Shown piece after piece: positions 50,543 through 59,232 of a stretch of 64,000 nucleotides of DNA. Source of the DNA: Butyrivibrio sp. (lineage in GTDB: Bacteria; Bacillota; Clostridia; Lachnospirales; Lachnospiraceae); NCBI GenBank assembly GCA_023664865.1, contig JAMPEU010000003.1, forward strand, positions 150,033 through 214,032, in the 5' to 3' direction. The first letter of the stretch is position 1. Each line of letters opens with the position of its first letter. The notes under the pieces were generated by a model. That model was not told the origin of the DNA. It did no database searches and saw only the letters and a program-made list of their open reading frames with translations. The position numbers and the translations under genes were made by a program.

Positions 50543-52129
50543 TTATCTCTGATTCGTAGTAAGTTTAACGTCAAACAGATAATTTCCGTCTGCATCCACT
50601 TTTTGCTGCTCGGCAAAATGGCACGCCACGAAATGACCGGGCTTAACTTCCGTCAGAGTCGGTGGAACCACTTTACATTTATCGCAAGCCATGAAACAGC
50701 GCGTATGGAACTTACAGCCTGTCGGCGGCTTAATCGGGCTTGGGATATTGCCCTCCAGAATGATTCTGTCTTTCGTCAGACTGTCTGGATCCGTGGTTGG
50801 AATCGAGGAAAGCAGCGCAATCGTATAAGGATGCCTCGGATCGCTGAACATCTCGTCGGTTTCAGCTACCTCAACCATATTTCCCAGATACATTACGCCG
50901 ATACGATCCGATATGTAACGCACAACCGAGAGGTTATGGGAAATAAACAGGTATGTCAGTCCGTCTTTCTCCTTCAATTCCTGTAAAAGGTTGATGATCT
51001 GTGACTGTATGGACACATCCAGCGCGGAAACACACTCGTCGCAGACCACAAACTTAGGCTTTACAGCCAAAGAACGGGCTATACATATTCTCTGGCGCTG
51101 TCCGCCCGAAAACTGATGCGGGTAGCGGTTATACATATATTTTTGCAGACCGCAGGAATCCATGACATCAAACACATAATCCTGCATCTTCTTAGAACCC
51201 GATTTAAAAAACTTATGAGTCAGCAAACCTTCCTCGATGATACGTCCGACCGTCATACGCGGATTAAGGGACGAATAGGGATCTTGGAAAATAATCTGCA
51301 AATCCTTGCGCAGATGGCGCATCTCGTTGTATTTAAGACGTTTTAAATCCACGCCGTCATCAAGCATTGCATCATATTCCGCAAATTCCGCATCATCTGA
51401 ATACTGCGCCTTTAACTCGGAGATCTTTTTTTCTATTTCCTCTGCGGAAGACAGGAGTTTCTTACGCTCTACACTAAGCTCGTCGCGTTTCTTATTTAAC
51501 GCATTAATCTTTTCGCGGATTTTCTGTGACTTTTCAGGATTTTCCTCAATAAGCCCTTCTTTGGCGTCTATGTCCAGCATGATATCGTCAATCTTTGCTT
51601 CGATTTTGGCCGCCTGAAAGGTAAGCTTATACTTATCTGTCAGCAAAGACGCCCCTTTACGGGTATCGCGCACCATAAAACCGCCCAGAATCTTAGCGCA
51701 GTAATCAAGCGCGGTTTTGGCGTCACATTCCGCAAGATTCTTTTCCTGTATATCGAAAAACGTCGCAGAATCTCCAAGTTCCTCGCATTTTTTCTCCAGT
51801 TCCTGTGCATGCGCCTTTGCCTTATGATATTTATCAATATATTTCTCCGCATTTGAAAGCGTATCCATCACATAATGAGGAGCTACAGCCTCTATGGTCC
51901 GTCCGTAATACATCGTGCTGCCCGCCGTCTGCTCGTAAAGCTGGAGCAGTACGCGTCCGAATGTGGACTTTCCGCATCCCGACTCTCCTACCAGACCGAA
52001 AGTCTCGCCTTTGTATATATCGATTGAAATGTCCTCATTGGCGCGGACATACATCTGTTTTGCAAATATAGAGGATTTGGCTACAGGAAAATACTTTTTC
52101 AAGTTAGTTATGGACAACAATTTTTCCAT
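50543..52129 (-). CDS. oppF: oligopeptide ABC transporter ATPase OppF with coiled-coil insertion
   Basis: 528 residues from the ATG at 52129 (GGGGGAG upstream). Walker A GLVGESGCGKSTFGRVLL near 47-64 is followed not by the usual Q-loop but by about 200 residues with coiled coil (KAHAQELEKKCEELG, then KIEAKIDDIMLDIDAKEG...KKISELKAQY). The ATPase resumes at LRKDLQIIFQDPYSSLNPRMTVG, signature HQFSGGQRQRICIARSL, Walker B FVVCDECVSALDVSIQ and the C-terminal oligopeptide/dipeptide domain with Cys residues. Usual OppF length is about 320. The gene overlaps oppD by 26 bp. Confidence 0.9.
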   Translation of the reverse strand: MEKLLSITNLKKYFPVAKSSIFAKQMYVRANEDISIDIYKGETFGLVGESGCGKSTFGRVLLQLYEQTAGSTMYYGRTIEAVAPHYVMDTLSNAEKYIDKYHKAKAHAQELEKKCEELGDSATFFDIQEKNLAECDAKTALDYCAKILGGFMVRDTRKGASLLTDKYKLTFQAAKIEAKIDDIMLDIDAKEGLIEENPEKSQKIREKINALNKKRDELSVERKKLLSSAEEIEKKISELKAQYSDDAEFAEYDAMLDDGVDLKRLKYNEMRHLRKDLQIIFQDPYSSLNPRMTVGRIIEEGLLTHKFFKSGSKKMQDYVFDVMDSCGLQKYMYNRYPHQFSGGQRQRICIARSLAVKPKFVVCDECVSALDVSIQSQIINLLQELKEKDGLTYLFISHNLSVVRYISDRIGVMYLGNMVEVAETDEMFSDPRHPYTIALLSSIPTTDPDSLTKDRIILEGNIPSPIKPPTGCKFHTRCFMACDKCKVVPPTLTEVKPGHFVACHFAEQQKVDADGNYLFDVKLTTNQR

Positions 52130-53123
52130 GAGATTCACTCCCCCTTTCTGCTTTATCCGGATAGAAACAGCGGATCAACTGTCCCTCGGCCACCTGCTCA
52201 AGCGGCGGCTCTTCATCAATACATTTCTGCGTACAGTATTTGCAGCGCGGCGCAAACTTACACCCTTTAGGCAGATCCAAAGGATGCGGCACGACGCCCG
52301 GAATCGGATCCAGCTTCTCCCTTTCGTCATTCAGACGCGGGATGGAGTGCATCAGCCCCTCGGTATATGGATGGCTCTGTTTGCAGTCAGTAAATATAAG
52401 CCTTGCCGGAGCCTGCTCTACCACCTGTCCGCAGTACATAACCACTACATCATCCGCCATCTCGTTAATTACGCCCAAATCATGGGTAATAAACATAATC
52501 GCGGTGCCGTTTTCCTTCTGCAGTTCGTTCATCAGCCTTAAAATCTGCGCCTGAATGGTTACGTCTAACGCCGTAGTCGGCTCATCCGCTATAAGGATAT
52601 CCGGCTTACATGCAAGCGCCATGGCTATCATTACACGCTGCCGCATACCGCCTGATAACTGGTGCGGATACTGTTTCGCAACTGCCTCCGGGTTGGGTAT
52701 CTGTACGGCGCGCAGCATTTCTATACATTTCTGCTCCGCTTCCTTCTTCTTCATGTTCTGATGAATCATGAACGGCTCCGATAGCTGTCTTTTTACTGAA
52801 AAAACAGGGTTGAGGCTCGTCATGGGTTCCTGGAAGATTACCGAAATACGGTTGCCTCTGATATTATACATCTGCTGCGTTGTCACTTTGGCAAGGTCCT
52901 GACCGTCAAAGGTCACGGTTCCGCCCGCAATATAGCCGTTGGCGTCCAAAAGGCGCAGAACGCTCATTGCAGAAACGCTCTTACCTGAGCCTGACTCTCC
53001 TACGATGCCCAGGGTACGCCCCGGATATATGGAATATGACACATCATTTACGGCTTTAACAGTGCCGTTTCGTGTTTTAAAAAAAGTACGAAGGTTCTTT
53101 ACTTCTAGTAACGGTCCAGACAT
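52104..53123 (-). CDS. oppD: oligopeptide ABC transporter ATPase OppD
   Basis: A 339-residue ATPase of standard length: Walker [21 protein letters not shown] (about 35-54), [12 protein letters not shown], signature [17 protein letters not shown], Walker [17 protein letters not shown], and the C-terminal cluster [14 protein letters not shown], which probably holds a Fe-S cluster as in Opp/Dpp ATPases. Its ATG overlaps the oppC stop by one base. It energises peptide import with OppF. Confidence 0.95.
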   Translation of the reverse strand: MSGPLLEVKNLRTFFKTRNGTVKAVNDVSYSIYPGRTLGIVGESGSGKSVSAMSVLRLLDANGYIAGGTVTFDGQDLAKVTTQQMYNIRGNRISVIFQEPMTSLNPVFSVKRQLSEPFMIHQNMKKKEAEQKCIEMLRAVQIPNPEAVAKQYPHQLSGGMRQRVMIAMALACKPDILIADEPTTALDVTIQAQILRLMNELQKENGTAIMFITHDLGVINEMADDVVVMYCGQVVEQAPARLIFTDCKQSHPYTEGLMHSIPRLNDEREKLDPIPGVVPHPLDLPKGCKFAPRCKYCTQKCIDEEPPLEQVAEGQLIRCFYPDKAERGSESHGKIVVHN

Positions 53124-55048
53124 TATTTTTCCACCTCCGATTTAGGATCAAGTACATCTCTGAGCGTATCGCCTATAATGTTGATACAGATAACGACAAT
53201 TGACAAAAACAGCGCCGGAAATACCCATCGCCACCAGTATGAACTGATAACCAGCTCACTACGCGAGCCGTTCAGCATATTTCCCCATGTAGGGCGCGGC
53301 AGCTGCACGCCGAATCCCAGATAAGATAACTGCGACTCTGTCAGCATACAGCCTGCAAAGTCCAGTGTAACGGTAACCAGTATAACCGAAATTATATTCG
53401 GAAGTATATGCAGGAAGGCAATACGTTTCTCTTTAACGCCCATGGAACGCGCAGCCGTAACAAATTCCTTTTCCCTTTCCGCCAGAATCTGACCTCTTAC
53501 CAGTTTGGCAAGACTCGTCCATGAAAGTACGCCCAGAATAATCATAATGATAACTATACGCATATTCTCCGTTATATTCGTAGCACGGAATATTGCCGAA
53601 AGGCACAAGGCAAACGGCAGAAACGGTATCGCCCCGAAAATCTCTGTCACGCGCATGAGCAGAATATCTACAATTCCGCCGAAATAACCGGAAATACAGC
53701 CTACTATGATGCCGATAATGGTTGAGACTATAACCGCTACTGCGCCGACCGTCATAGTCATCTTGCCGCCGTTCATGATACGGTTAAATACATCCCTGCC
53801 CATCTCGTCGGTTCCCATAATATAGCCTTTCAAACCCCAGCTGCCTACATAGCTGCCGTCTTTGAAGGCATAGTTCTGAAAACCGCTGGCAATTACGGTA
53901 TCCACTGCGCCTTCTTCCATAAGCGAATCAGGAACGTTGCACTGGTTGCGGTAATTCTGTCCCCAGGCATACACCCTGCCTTTATCCGTCAAAAGGGTAA
54001 AATGCCTCGTGCCGCCCGAAACAGCCACTGCTTCTTCTCCGTCAAGCAGCTCAGGCAGAGCCTCCTTCATTCCTGAAACAATGATTTCACCATCATCCGT
54101 TACCAGGGCTATCGCATTGCCGGTAGCGGCGATATCAACTACCTTACGTTCACCTATATATTCGTATATATCTACCGTTTTGTTTCTTCCGTTCTCATCC
54201 TGAACCGTAATAAGGTCAAACTTGGTACTCTTTCCGCTGACAAAGCTTCCCGCCTCATCTATTCCGTAGATGCCGTCATTGGTAAATACAAGCTTCACAA
54301 GCTTGCTCTCATTCTTACCGTGTTTGATTACGGAAGAAAGGTTAGTCGCGCTCAGTCCGTCATTTCCCCACGCATACACGGTTCCGTCTTCCATGAGGAT
54401 CGCGCTCACCTGATTACCGCAGATAAGCTGGCGGATCTGTGAAACATCAATCGTTCCGTTCAACAGTTCATCCGGTTCTTTACGCGCGGAGGCAATCATG
54501 GTGCCGTCTAAGCCGTACTGGCCGTTATCATATTCCCCCCATGCGTAAACCTTTCCTTCCGCCGATATCGCCACACAATGGTCGGAACCCGCCGCCACAT
54601 GGACAATCTTACTATTTTTTACTTCTTCAGGCACATTCATTACATCACGCGCCTCGTCGCCCGATACGTTGAAATAATATCCCCACATCTCAACATTTCC
54701 ATCGGTATCTACGCCGATTGTAAACGTACCTCTCGATGAAATGTCCACAACGCCGTCCTTCATTGACTCCGGCAGTTTCATCAGGCTCTGCGTAGGCGCC
54801 ATATTGGTATGCAGCATCTCGCTGCCCGTCTCTGTTAAATCCACAGGGGATATCGCAGAACCAATGAATACAAAGAGAAACATTCCTATTAACACGATTA
54901 CCGCCCCTGTTGCCAACGGTTTACGAAAGAAACGTTTAACAGCAAGCTTAGAAGGACTATCATAGCGCTCGTCAGCTACAGTCAGTTCCTTGGACGCACC
55001 GAAGAACATTCTGCGCAGCCATTTGAAAGGGGTAAATCCTTTGCTCAT
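53123..55048 (-). CDS. oppC: OppC permease with an extracellular RCC1-like beta-propeller insertion
   Basis: 641 residues versus about 300 for OppC. N-terminal cytoplasmic part, TM1 at about 40-62, then about 310 extracellular residues with RCC1 repeats: HVAAGSDHCVAISAEGKVYAW (about 150-170), RQLICGNQVSAILMEDGTVYAWG (about 207-229), DIAATGNAIALVTDDGEII, AVSGGTRHFTLLTDKGRVYAWG and IASGFQNYAFKDG. The rest, from GTDEMGRDVFNRIMNGGKMTM (about 420), is a normal binding-protein-dependent permease with the EAA-like motif VTAARSMGVKEKRIAFLHILPN. So a propeller domain is placed between TM1 and the core. Second permease of the opp operon. Confidence 0.92.
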   Translation of the reverse strand: MSKGFTPFKWLRRMFFGASKELTVADERYDSPSKLAVKRFFRKPLATGAVIVLIGMFLFVFIGSAISPVDLTETGSEMLHTNMAPTQSLMKLPESMKDGVVDISSRGTFTIGVDTDGNVEMWGYYFNVSGDEARDVMNVPEEVKNSKIVHVAAGSDHCVAISAEGKVYAWGEYDNGQYGLDGTMIASARKEPDELLNGTIDVSQIRQLICGNQVSAILMEDGTVYAWGNDGLSATNLSSVIKHGKNESKLVKLVFTNDGIYGIDEAGSFVSGKSTKFDLITVQDENGRNKTVDIYEYIGERKVVDIAATGNAIALVTDDGEIIVSGMKEALPELLDGEEAVAVSGGTRHFTLLTDKGRVYAWGQNYRNQCNVPDSLMEEGAVDTVIASGFQNYAFKDGSYVGSWGLKGYIMGTDEMGRDVFNRIMNGGKMTMTVGAVAVIVSTIIGIIVGCISGYFGGIVDILLMRVTEIFGAIPFLPFALCLSAIFRATNITENMRIVIIMIILGVLSWTSLAKLVRGQILAEREKEFVTAARSMGVKEKRIAFLHILPNIISVILVTVTLDFAGCMLTESQLSYLGFGVQLPRPTWGNMLNGSRSELVISSYWWRWVFPALFLSIVVICINIIGDTLRDVLDPKSEVEK

Positions 55049-55062
55049 ACTCTCTTCCTCCT

Positions 55063-56091
55063 TTACTTGTTTACCCGGACTCTCGGATCGGCGATACCAT
55101 AAGCTATATCGACAACCAGATTTCCGACAAGGCCAAGGATAACGTAGAACATCTGCAGCAGCAGAACTACCTCGAAGTCCTTATTATCCAAACTAAGTAT
55201 GTAAATTCGGCCCACTCCGTTGAGACCGAAGATATTTTCAAGAACAATGGAACCCGAAAAAATCCCGATAAACCAGCCGATTACCAAGGTAATAATCGGA
55301 ATAAGGGCATTCCTAAAAGCATGTGAATAAATAACCGTCTTCTCCGCTAATCCTTTGGCTCTTGCCGTGCGGATACAGTCAAGCGACAATGCTTCCAGCA
55401 TAGATGCACGCACATAACGCGTCATGCCGCCAAGCGAAGAAAATGTCATAACAATCAAAGGAAGAGCCATATAGTACATCTCATCCTTAAATTTGGCTAA
55501 TCCCGTATAGTTAGAACCCGGGGTTTTCATTCCCGATACCGGAAACCAGCCTATCTTTATGGCGAATAACCATATAAAAACAATAGCAGTGATAAATGAT
55601 GGGATGCTGTAACCGACAATGGTTCCCACCTGAACGGCGGTATCCCGTCTGCTGCCTCTGTGGACAGCGCAGAAAATGCCTAAAGGAATCGTAATTCCCA
55701 GACCTAAAACAGTCGCAAAAATATTTATGAATATCGTATTCTTCATCGGTTCGGTTATGACTTCACGCGCTGAGCGGTCATACTGGTAACTGTAACCCAG
55801 ATTCCCCTGAAGAAGCCCGTTGTATTTGCCGTTAATCGGAGCTAAACCCATCCAGCCCAGATAACGCACTACTACATTCTGATCCGTTCCCAGTTCACGG
55901 CGCAGTTCCTCTATCTTTGCATTATAGAGTTCGCCCGCATTAGGGTTGTTTTTCAGACTCTGCTTATACTGATCCGCTTCCGCCACCGCCCGGTCAAAGG
56001 GAATGATGGAGTAGACGAAGAACATTATAAATGAGAGTATCATCAGAACAACAACCATATAACCCAGTCTTTTTAGTATATACTTGCCCAT
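55063..56091 (-). CDS. oppB: oligopeptide ABC transporter permease OppB
   Basis: 342 residues from the ATG at 56091 (AAAGGGG upstream; an ATG at 56142 gives a longer, unlikely N-terminus). YILKRLGYMVVVLMILSFIMFFVYS is TM1, with an extended extracellular loop (about 33-85), then IFINIFATVLGLGITIPLG and the EAA-like RTARAKGLAEKTVIYSHAFRNALIPI (about 235-260) and the usual C-terminal GRIYILSLDNKDFEVVLLLQMF. It forms the channel with OppC. Confidence 0.94.
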   Translation of the reverse strand: MGKYILKRLGYMVVVLMILSFIMFFVYSIIPFDRAVAEADQYKQSLKNNPNAGELYNAKIEELRRELGTDQNVVVRYLGWMGLAPINGKYNGLLQGNLGYSYQYDRSAREVITEPMKNTIFINIFATVLGLGITIPLGIFCAVHRGSRRDTAVQVGTIVGYSIPSFITAIVFIWLFAIKIGWFPVSGMKTPGSNYTGLAKFKDEMYYMALPLIVMTFSSLGGMTRYVRASMLEALSLDCIRTARAKGLAEKTVIYSHAFRNALIPIITLVIGWFIGIFSGSIVLENIFGLNGVGRIYILSLDNKDFEVVLLLQMFYVILGLVGNLVVDIAYGIADPRVRVNK

Positions 56092-56123
56092 AGCATACCC
56101 CTTTTCCATTACTATTCTTAATG

Positions 56124-56164
56124 GGAATGGGGCACTCGCCATTAAGGCTCTGTTGCCCCATTCC
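56124..56164 (-). promoter_or_regulatory. hairpin between oppA and oppB
   Basis: GGAATGGGGC and GCCCCATTCC pair perfectly (10 bp) with a 21-nt loop, in the 60-bp gap between oppA and the chosen oppB start. No T run follows. Such hairpins protect the abundant binding-protein message or limit read-through into the membrane subunits. Confidence 0.65.
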
Positions 56165-56202
56165 GATTTATTTCATCTTAAATTTATTCCAATTCCTGAA
56201 TC

Positions 56203-58383
56203 TTAATAACCCTTTACATTAGCATAGACAATAGCCCTACGCTGATCAAAGAAAGGCGTGGTATTGAAATTCTCAAGCTTGGAATTGTATACGTCATAGT
56301 AATAATTGGAGTAGAGCGGAATATCAGGCATCAGCTCATTCCATCTCTCGATATAAGCCATCCACCACTCATTGTACTCATCCTCTGTGGTTGCATTATA
56401 TACCATAGCCATGGACAGATAATCCATACCGAGCTTATCTCCGGAAGCCTCTACAGCTTCTGCATATGTCAGTCTATCTGCCGATAAATCATAAGGGAAA
56501 TCCTTATCATATTCATCATATACTTTGTTTACAGAGTAATCAAAATATGCCGGATCCAAAGACCAGTTATAGGCATAATCATATACAGCGCTGTTCCAGC
56601 CTGTAGCAAGGTTGAACATGCCGTAGGTAGGAGTGCCGCCATAGCCATAGCTTGACTCACGGTAAATCTCACCCTGAAGCTGTGTGAAATCGCCTGTAGT
56701 TGAACGAATCACCATGCCTGCCGCTGCAACGTCAGAGCTGTTAGAAAGCGTGGTTGAAAGCAAGTCGGTTACAGAGTTAGGCGTAGAGCCGAACCAGTTG
56801 ATAGCAAGGGGCATATAATACTCTCCATTAACCTCAACGGTCTGATATGTCACGCCGTCTGTATTTGCCACAGACGCATAAGTCTTATTTACGCCGTCTA
56901 AAGTATTAGCCTCTTCTTCCGTAAGCTTCTTATAACGTACTGCGTCAACGCCGCTCTGGCCTTCTTCATAAGGCTCGCCTTTTGAATTATAAATCCAGCC
57001 TCCGTCTTCAAGCACTTTAATTGCCGTCTCAGGAGAATAGCTGTAATCAGTCAGTTCAATGTCATCCCTTACTGCCTGCCACATATCAAAGTCAGGGCTG
57101 TAAGGTCCGTCAACTACGACTCCGTATCCGCCTGTGAATGACTGGCAGAACTCTGTACGGTTTAACAGATAAGCGATAGCCTGACGCACTTCTTTAAACA
57201 TGGTAGGGCTGAAGTCGCAGTCAAACTGAATCTTACCATATCCTGCCCTCTGATAATGAACTTCCGAGAAGTTCTCATCATCTACAACAGCAAGTGCAGC
57301 CGCAGTCAGTTCGCCGCCGGTAATTCCCGAGAGAACGTCTACGCCGCCGCTTGTAAGTTCAGCAACCTGTGTCTCTTCAATAATCTTCGTATATACAATC
57401 GTCTCTATGGAAGGAACCTGGCCTTCGAAATTACCCTTGTACTCAGGGTTGATTGTCAGCGTAGCCTGCTTAGTAGTAGCGTCCCACTCTGAAATCACAT
57501 AAGGACCTGAGAAAGGATATTTGGTCACGTCATAACGGTTTTCCAAAATTTCTGCCGCCTTCACATAGCTGTCGCCATCCTTCTCATAGAAAGAATCGCT
57601 CAGATATGCGCCGTTGCCATCATCCAGGACATCTACGCCCTCTCCGCAGAACAAACCAAGCGGAGCCGGCTCTAACGCCGCATAAGTAGATGCAAAGTAA
57701 TAAGGCAGATACTCACTTGCAACTGTAAGCGAGAATGTATAATCATCTATTAAACGGATTCCCGTGAATTCCTTGGAAGTGCCTTCCGCTTCTTCTCCGG
57801 TATATGCACTAAACTCCGCATAACCTACAAACGACTGACCCATGATTCCCGGATTACCGGTCTCAACGCCTACAGGGCTTGAAAACGCCAATACCCTTCC
57901 TATATAGTTCTTCGCAGTAAGGGGAGAACCATCGCTAAATGTAAGTCCTTCGTTAATCGTTACAGTATAGGTAGCTGTGCCGTCCGCATTTTCCGTCTCG
58001 GAATGATCCTTTACAACAGTCTCATTCCATACATAAGCTCCACCCTGATTGGTTTCCTGTGTGCTGTATCCTACAGTCAGATACCAGATAGCCTGGTCAG
58101 AAGCTCCTGCTGAACTCCCCCCCCATGAAGGATAACGGAAATCCCCGCTCAGCTCTGTGATATCACCCAGAATAACCTTGTTTTCATAAGTAACATTGTC
58201 ATTGTTTCCAGCCTCTTGAGTCGTGTCTGTTTCCTGGCCGGTTGTTTCCCCGCTGTCTGTCGGCGTAGTCTCTGTATTGGTATTAGTATTAGTATCTGTA
58301 TTCGTATCGGAATTATTACCGCATGCAGTCATACTTAATACCATGGCAGAAGCCAGCAAAACAGCAAGCAATTTTCTTTTCAT
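56203..58383 (-). CDS. oppA: oligopeptide-binding lipoprotein OppA
   Basis: A 726-residue family 5 extracellular solute-binding protein. Signal peptide with lipobox MVLSMTAC (Cys at 21), then a long Asn/Thr/Asp-rich linker (about 23-65), then the SBP_bac_5 domain starting DITELSGDFRYPSWGGSSAGAS with YTVTINEGLTFSDGSPLTAKNY (about 150-171). It is longer than typical OppA (about 540) by insertions around 440-560. It captures peptides at the cell surface for OppBCDF. First gene of the operon. Confidence 0.93.
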   Translation of the reverse strand: MKRKLLAVLLASAMVLSMTACGNNSDTNTDTNTNTNTETTPTDSGETTGQETDTTQEAGNNDNVTYENKVILGDITELSGDFRYPSWGGSSAGASDQAIWYLTVGYSTQETNQGGAYVWNETVVKDHSETENADGTATYTVTINEGLTFSDGSPLTAKNYIGRVLAFSSPVGVETGNPGIMGQSFVGYAEFSAYTGEEAEGTSKEFTGIRLIDDYTFSLTVASEYLPYYFASTYAALEPAPLGLFCGEGVDVLDDGNGAYLSDSFYEKDGDSYVKAAEILENRYDVTKYPFSGPYVISEWDATTKQATLTINPEYKGNFEGQVPSIETIVYTKIIEETQVAELTSGGVDVLSGITGGELTAAALAVVDDENFSEVHYQRAGYGKIQFDCDFSPTMFKEVRQAIAYLLNRTEFCQSFTGGYGVVVDGPYSPDFDMWQAVRDDIELTDYSYSPETAIKVLEDGGWIYNSKGEPYEEGQSGVDAVRYKKLTEEEANTLDGVNKTYASVANTDGVTYQTVEVNGEYYMPLAINWFGSTPNSVTDLLSTTLSNSSDVAAAGMVIRSTTGDFTQLQGEIYRESSYGYGGTPTYGMFNLATGWNSAVYDYAYNWSLDPAYFDYSVNKVYDEYDKDFPYDLSADRLTYAEAVEASGDKLGMDYLSMAMVYNATTEDEYNEWWMAYIERWNELMPDIPLYSNYYYDVYNSKLENFNTTPFFDQRRAIVYANVKGY

Positions 58384-58553
58384 AATTTTTTCCTCCTTCT
58401 TTTATTTTTCTTACATATTGCTACGCACTGTATCCTGACTTATGTATATCTGTATATCAAAATTAACAAAAAGGGATTGAAGAATATTTCCTTAAAAATA
58501 TATCAGTCACTCCCTTGTGGATATTTGAATACTTGTATACAATCCATGCAGTA

Positions 58554-58599
58554 TACAATACGTATTGTACATTTTACAATAGCAAGCGTGGATTGTCAA
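58554..58599 (-). promoter_or_regulatory. opp operon promoter with a 16-bp perfect palindrome
   Basis: TTGACA (58599-58594), 17 nt, TAAAAT (58576-58571) on the minus strand; immediately downstream is the perfect palindrome TACAATACGTATTGTA (58554-58569), and GTATAC repeats follow (58536-58556). The palindrome would cover the start site, as expected for a repressor operator. The leader to oppA is about 180 nt. The rest of the gap 58384-58719 has no other feature I can support. Confidence 0.7.
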
Positions 58600-58719
58600 G
58601 GGGTTTTTGTTGGGGGATATTGGGGATATTGGAATATTGGGTGATATTGGCATAATATAAAAGGGCGCTTATTGATAAATAAAAGAGCGCCAAAATGGAT
58701 TGACACTCTTTGAAAATAC

Positions 58720-58896
58720 TCATTCACTTGTAAGCGGCGGTTTCTGATATAGTTTGCGGTTAATCTCTTTTTTCAAGATATCAATTTCGATTTCAGCCGC
58801 TTCTTTACCACCGTTTTTTAAATGCCGTTCTATTCTTTCAACCAAAGTAAGCTGATCAAACAAATTGGCATTCAATTCTTTTTCATTTGATGGCAT
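58720..58896 (-). CDS. small hypothetical protein (58 residues)
   Basis: An ATG at 58896 with AAGGGGGTGA upstream reads MPSNEKELNANLFDQLTLVERIERHLKNGG... and is all-helical and charged. It follows the 60-residue gene by 37 bp on the same strand, downstream of the SbcC-like gene. I do not recognise a family. Confidence 0.5.
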   Translation of the reverse strand: MPSNEKELNANLFDQLTLVERIERHLKNGGKEAAEIEIDILKKEINRKLYQKPPLTSE

Positions 58897-58933
58897 ACCG
58901 CTTCACCCCCTTATTGTTTGATTATGTTGAATT

Positions 58934-59116
58934 CTATTCTTTGATTCGGTCTAACTCTGTGATATTTACGCCTGAAAATGCAAGAATAACTTTTAAATCT
59001 GTATAGCGTATTTTCATTGAGTTGTATGCTTCAGAATCTTTATCCACTAAAAGCATATAACGCTGCAGTCTGGAAAATTCCTCCACGGAAAGTTTTAACA
59101 TCTCGCCCTCTGTCAT
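58934..59116 (-). CDS. small hypothetical protein (60 residues)
   Basis: Strong ribosome site GGAGGTGAG before the ATG. MTEGEMLKLSVEEFSRLQRYMLLVDKDSEAYNSMKIRYTDLKVILAFSGVNITELDRIKE looks like a short helical protein. It begins about 115 bp after the stop of the SbcC-like gene. Function unknown; together with the next small gene it may form a two-gene unit. Confidence 0.6.
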   Translation of the reverse strand: MTEGEMLKLSVEEFSRLQRYMLLVDKDSEAYNSMKIRYTDLKVILAFSGVNITELDRIKE

Positions 59117-59232
59117 ATGCTCACCTCCAAAATATAGAAAATAGTTACTGTGTTACATTCAATATAACATAATCGGGTGATAAAGTCTATCATTTTCTAG
59201 CGCTTCATTATTTATTATTTATCTGCCAAATA

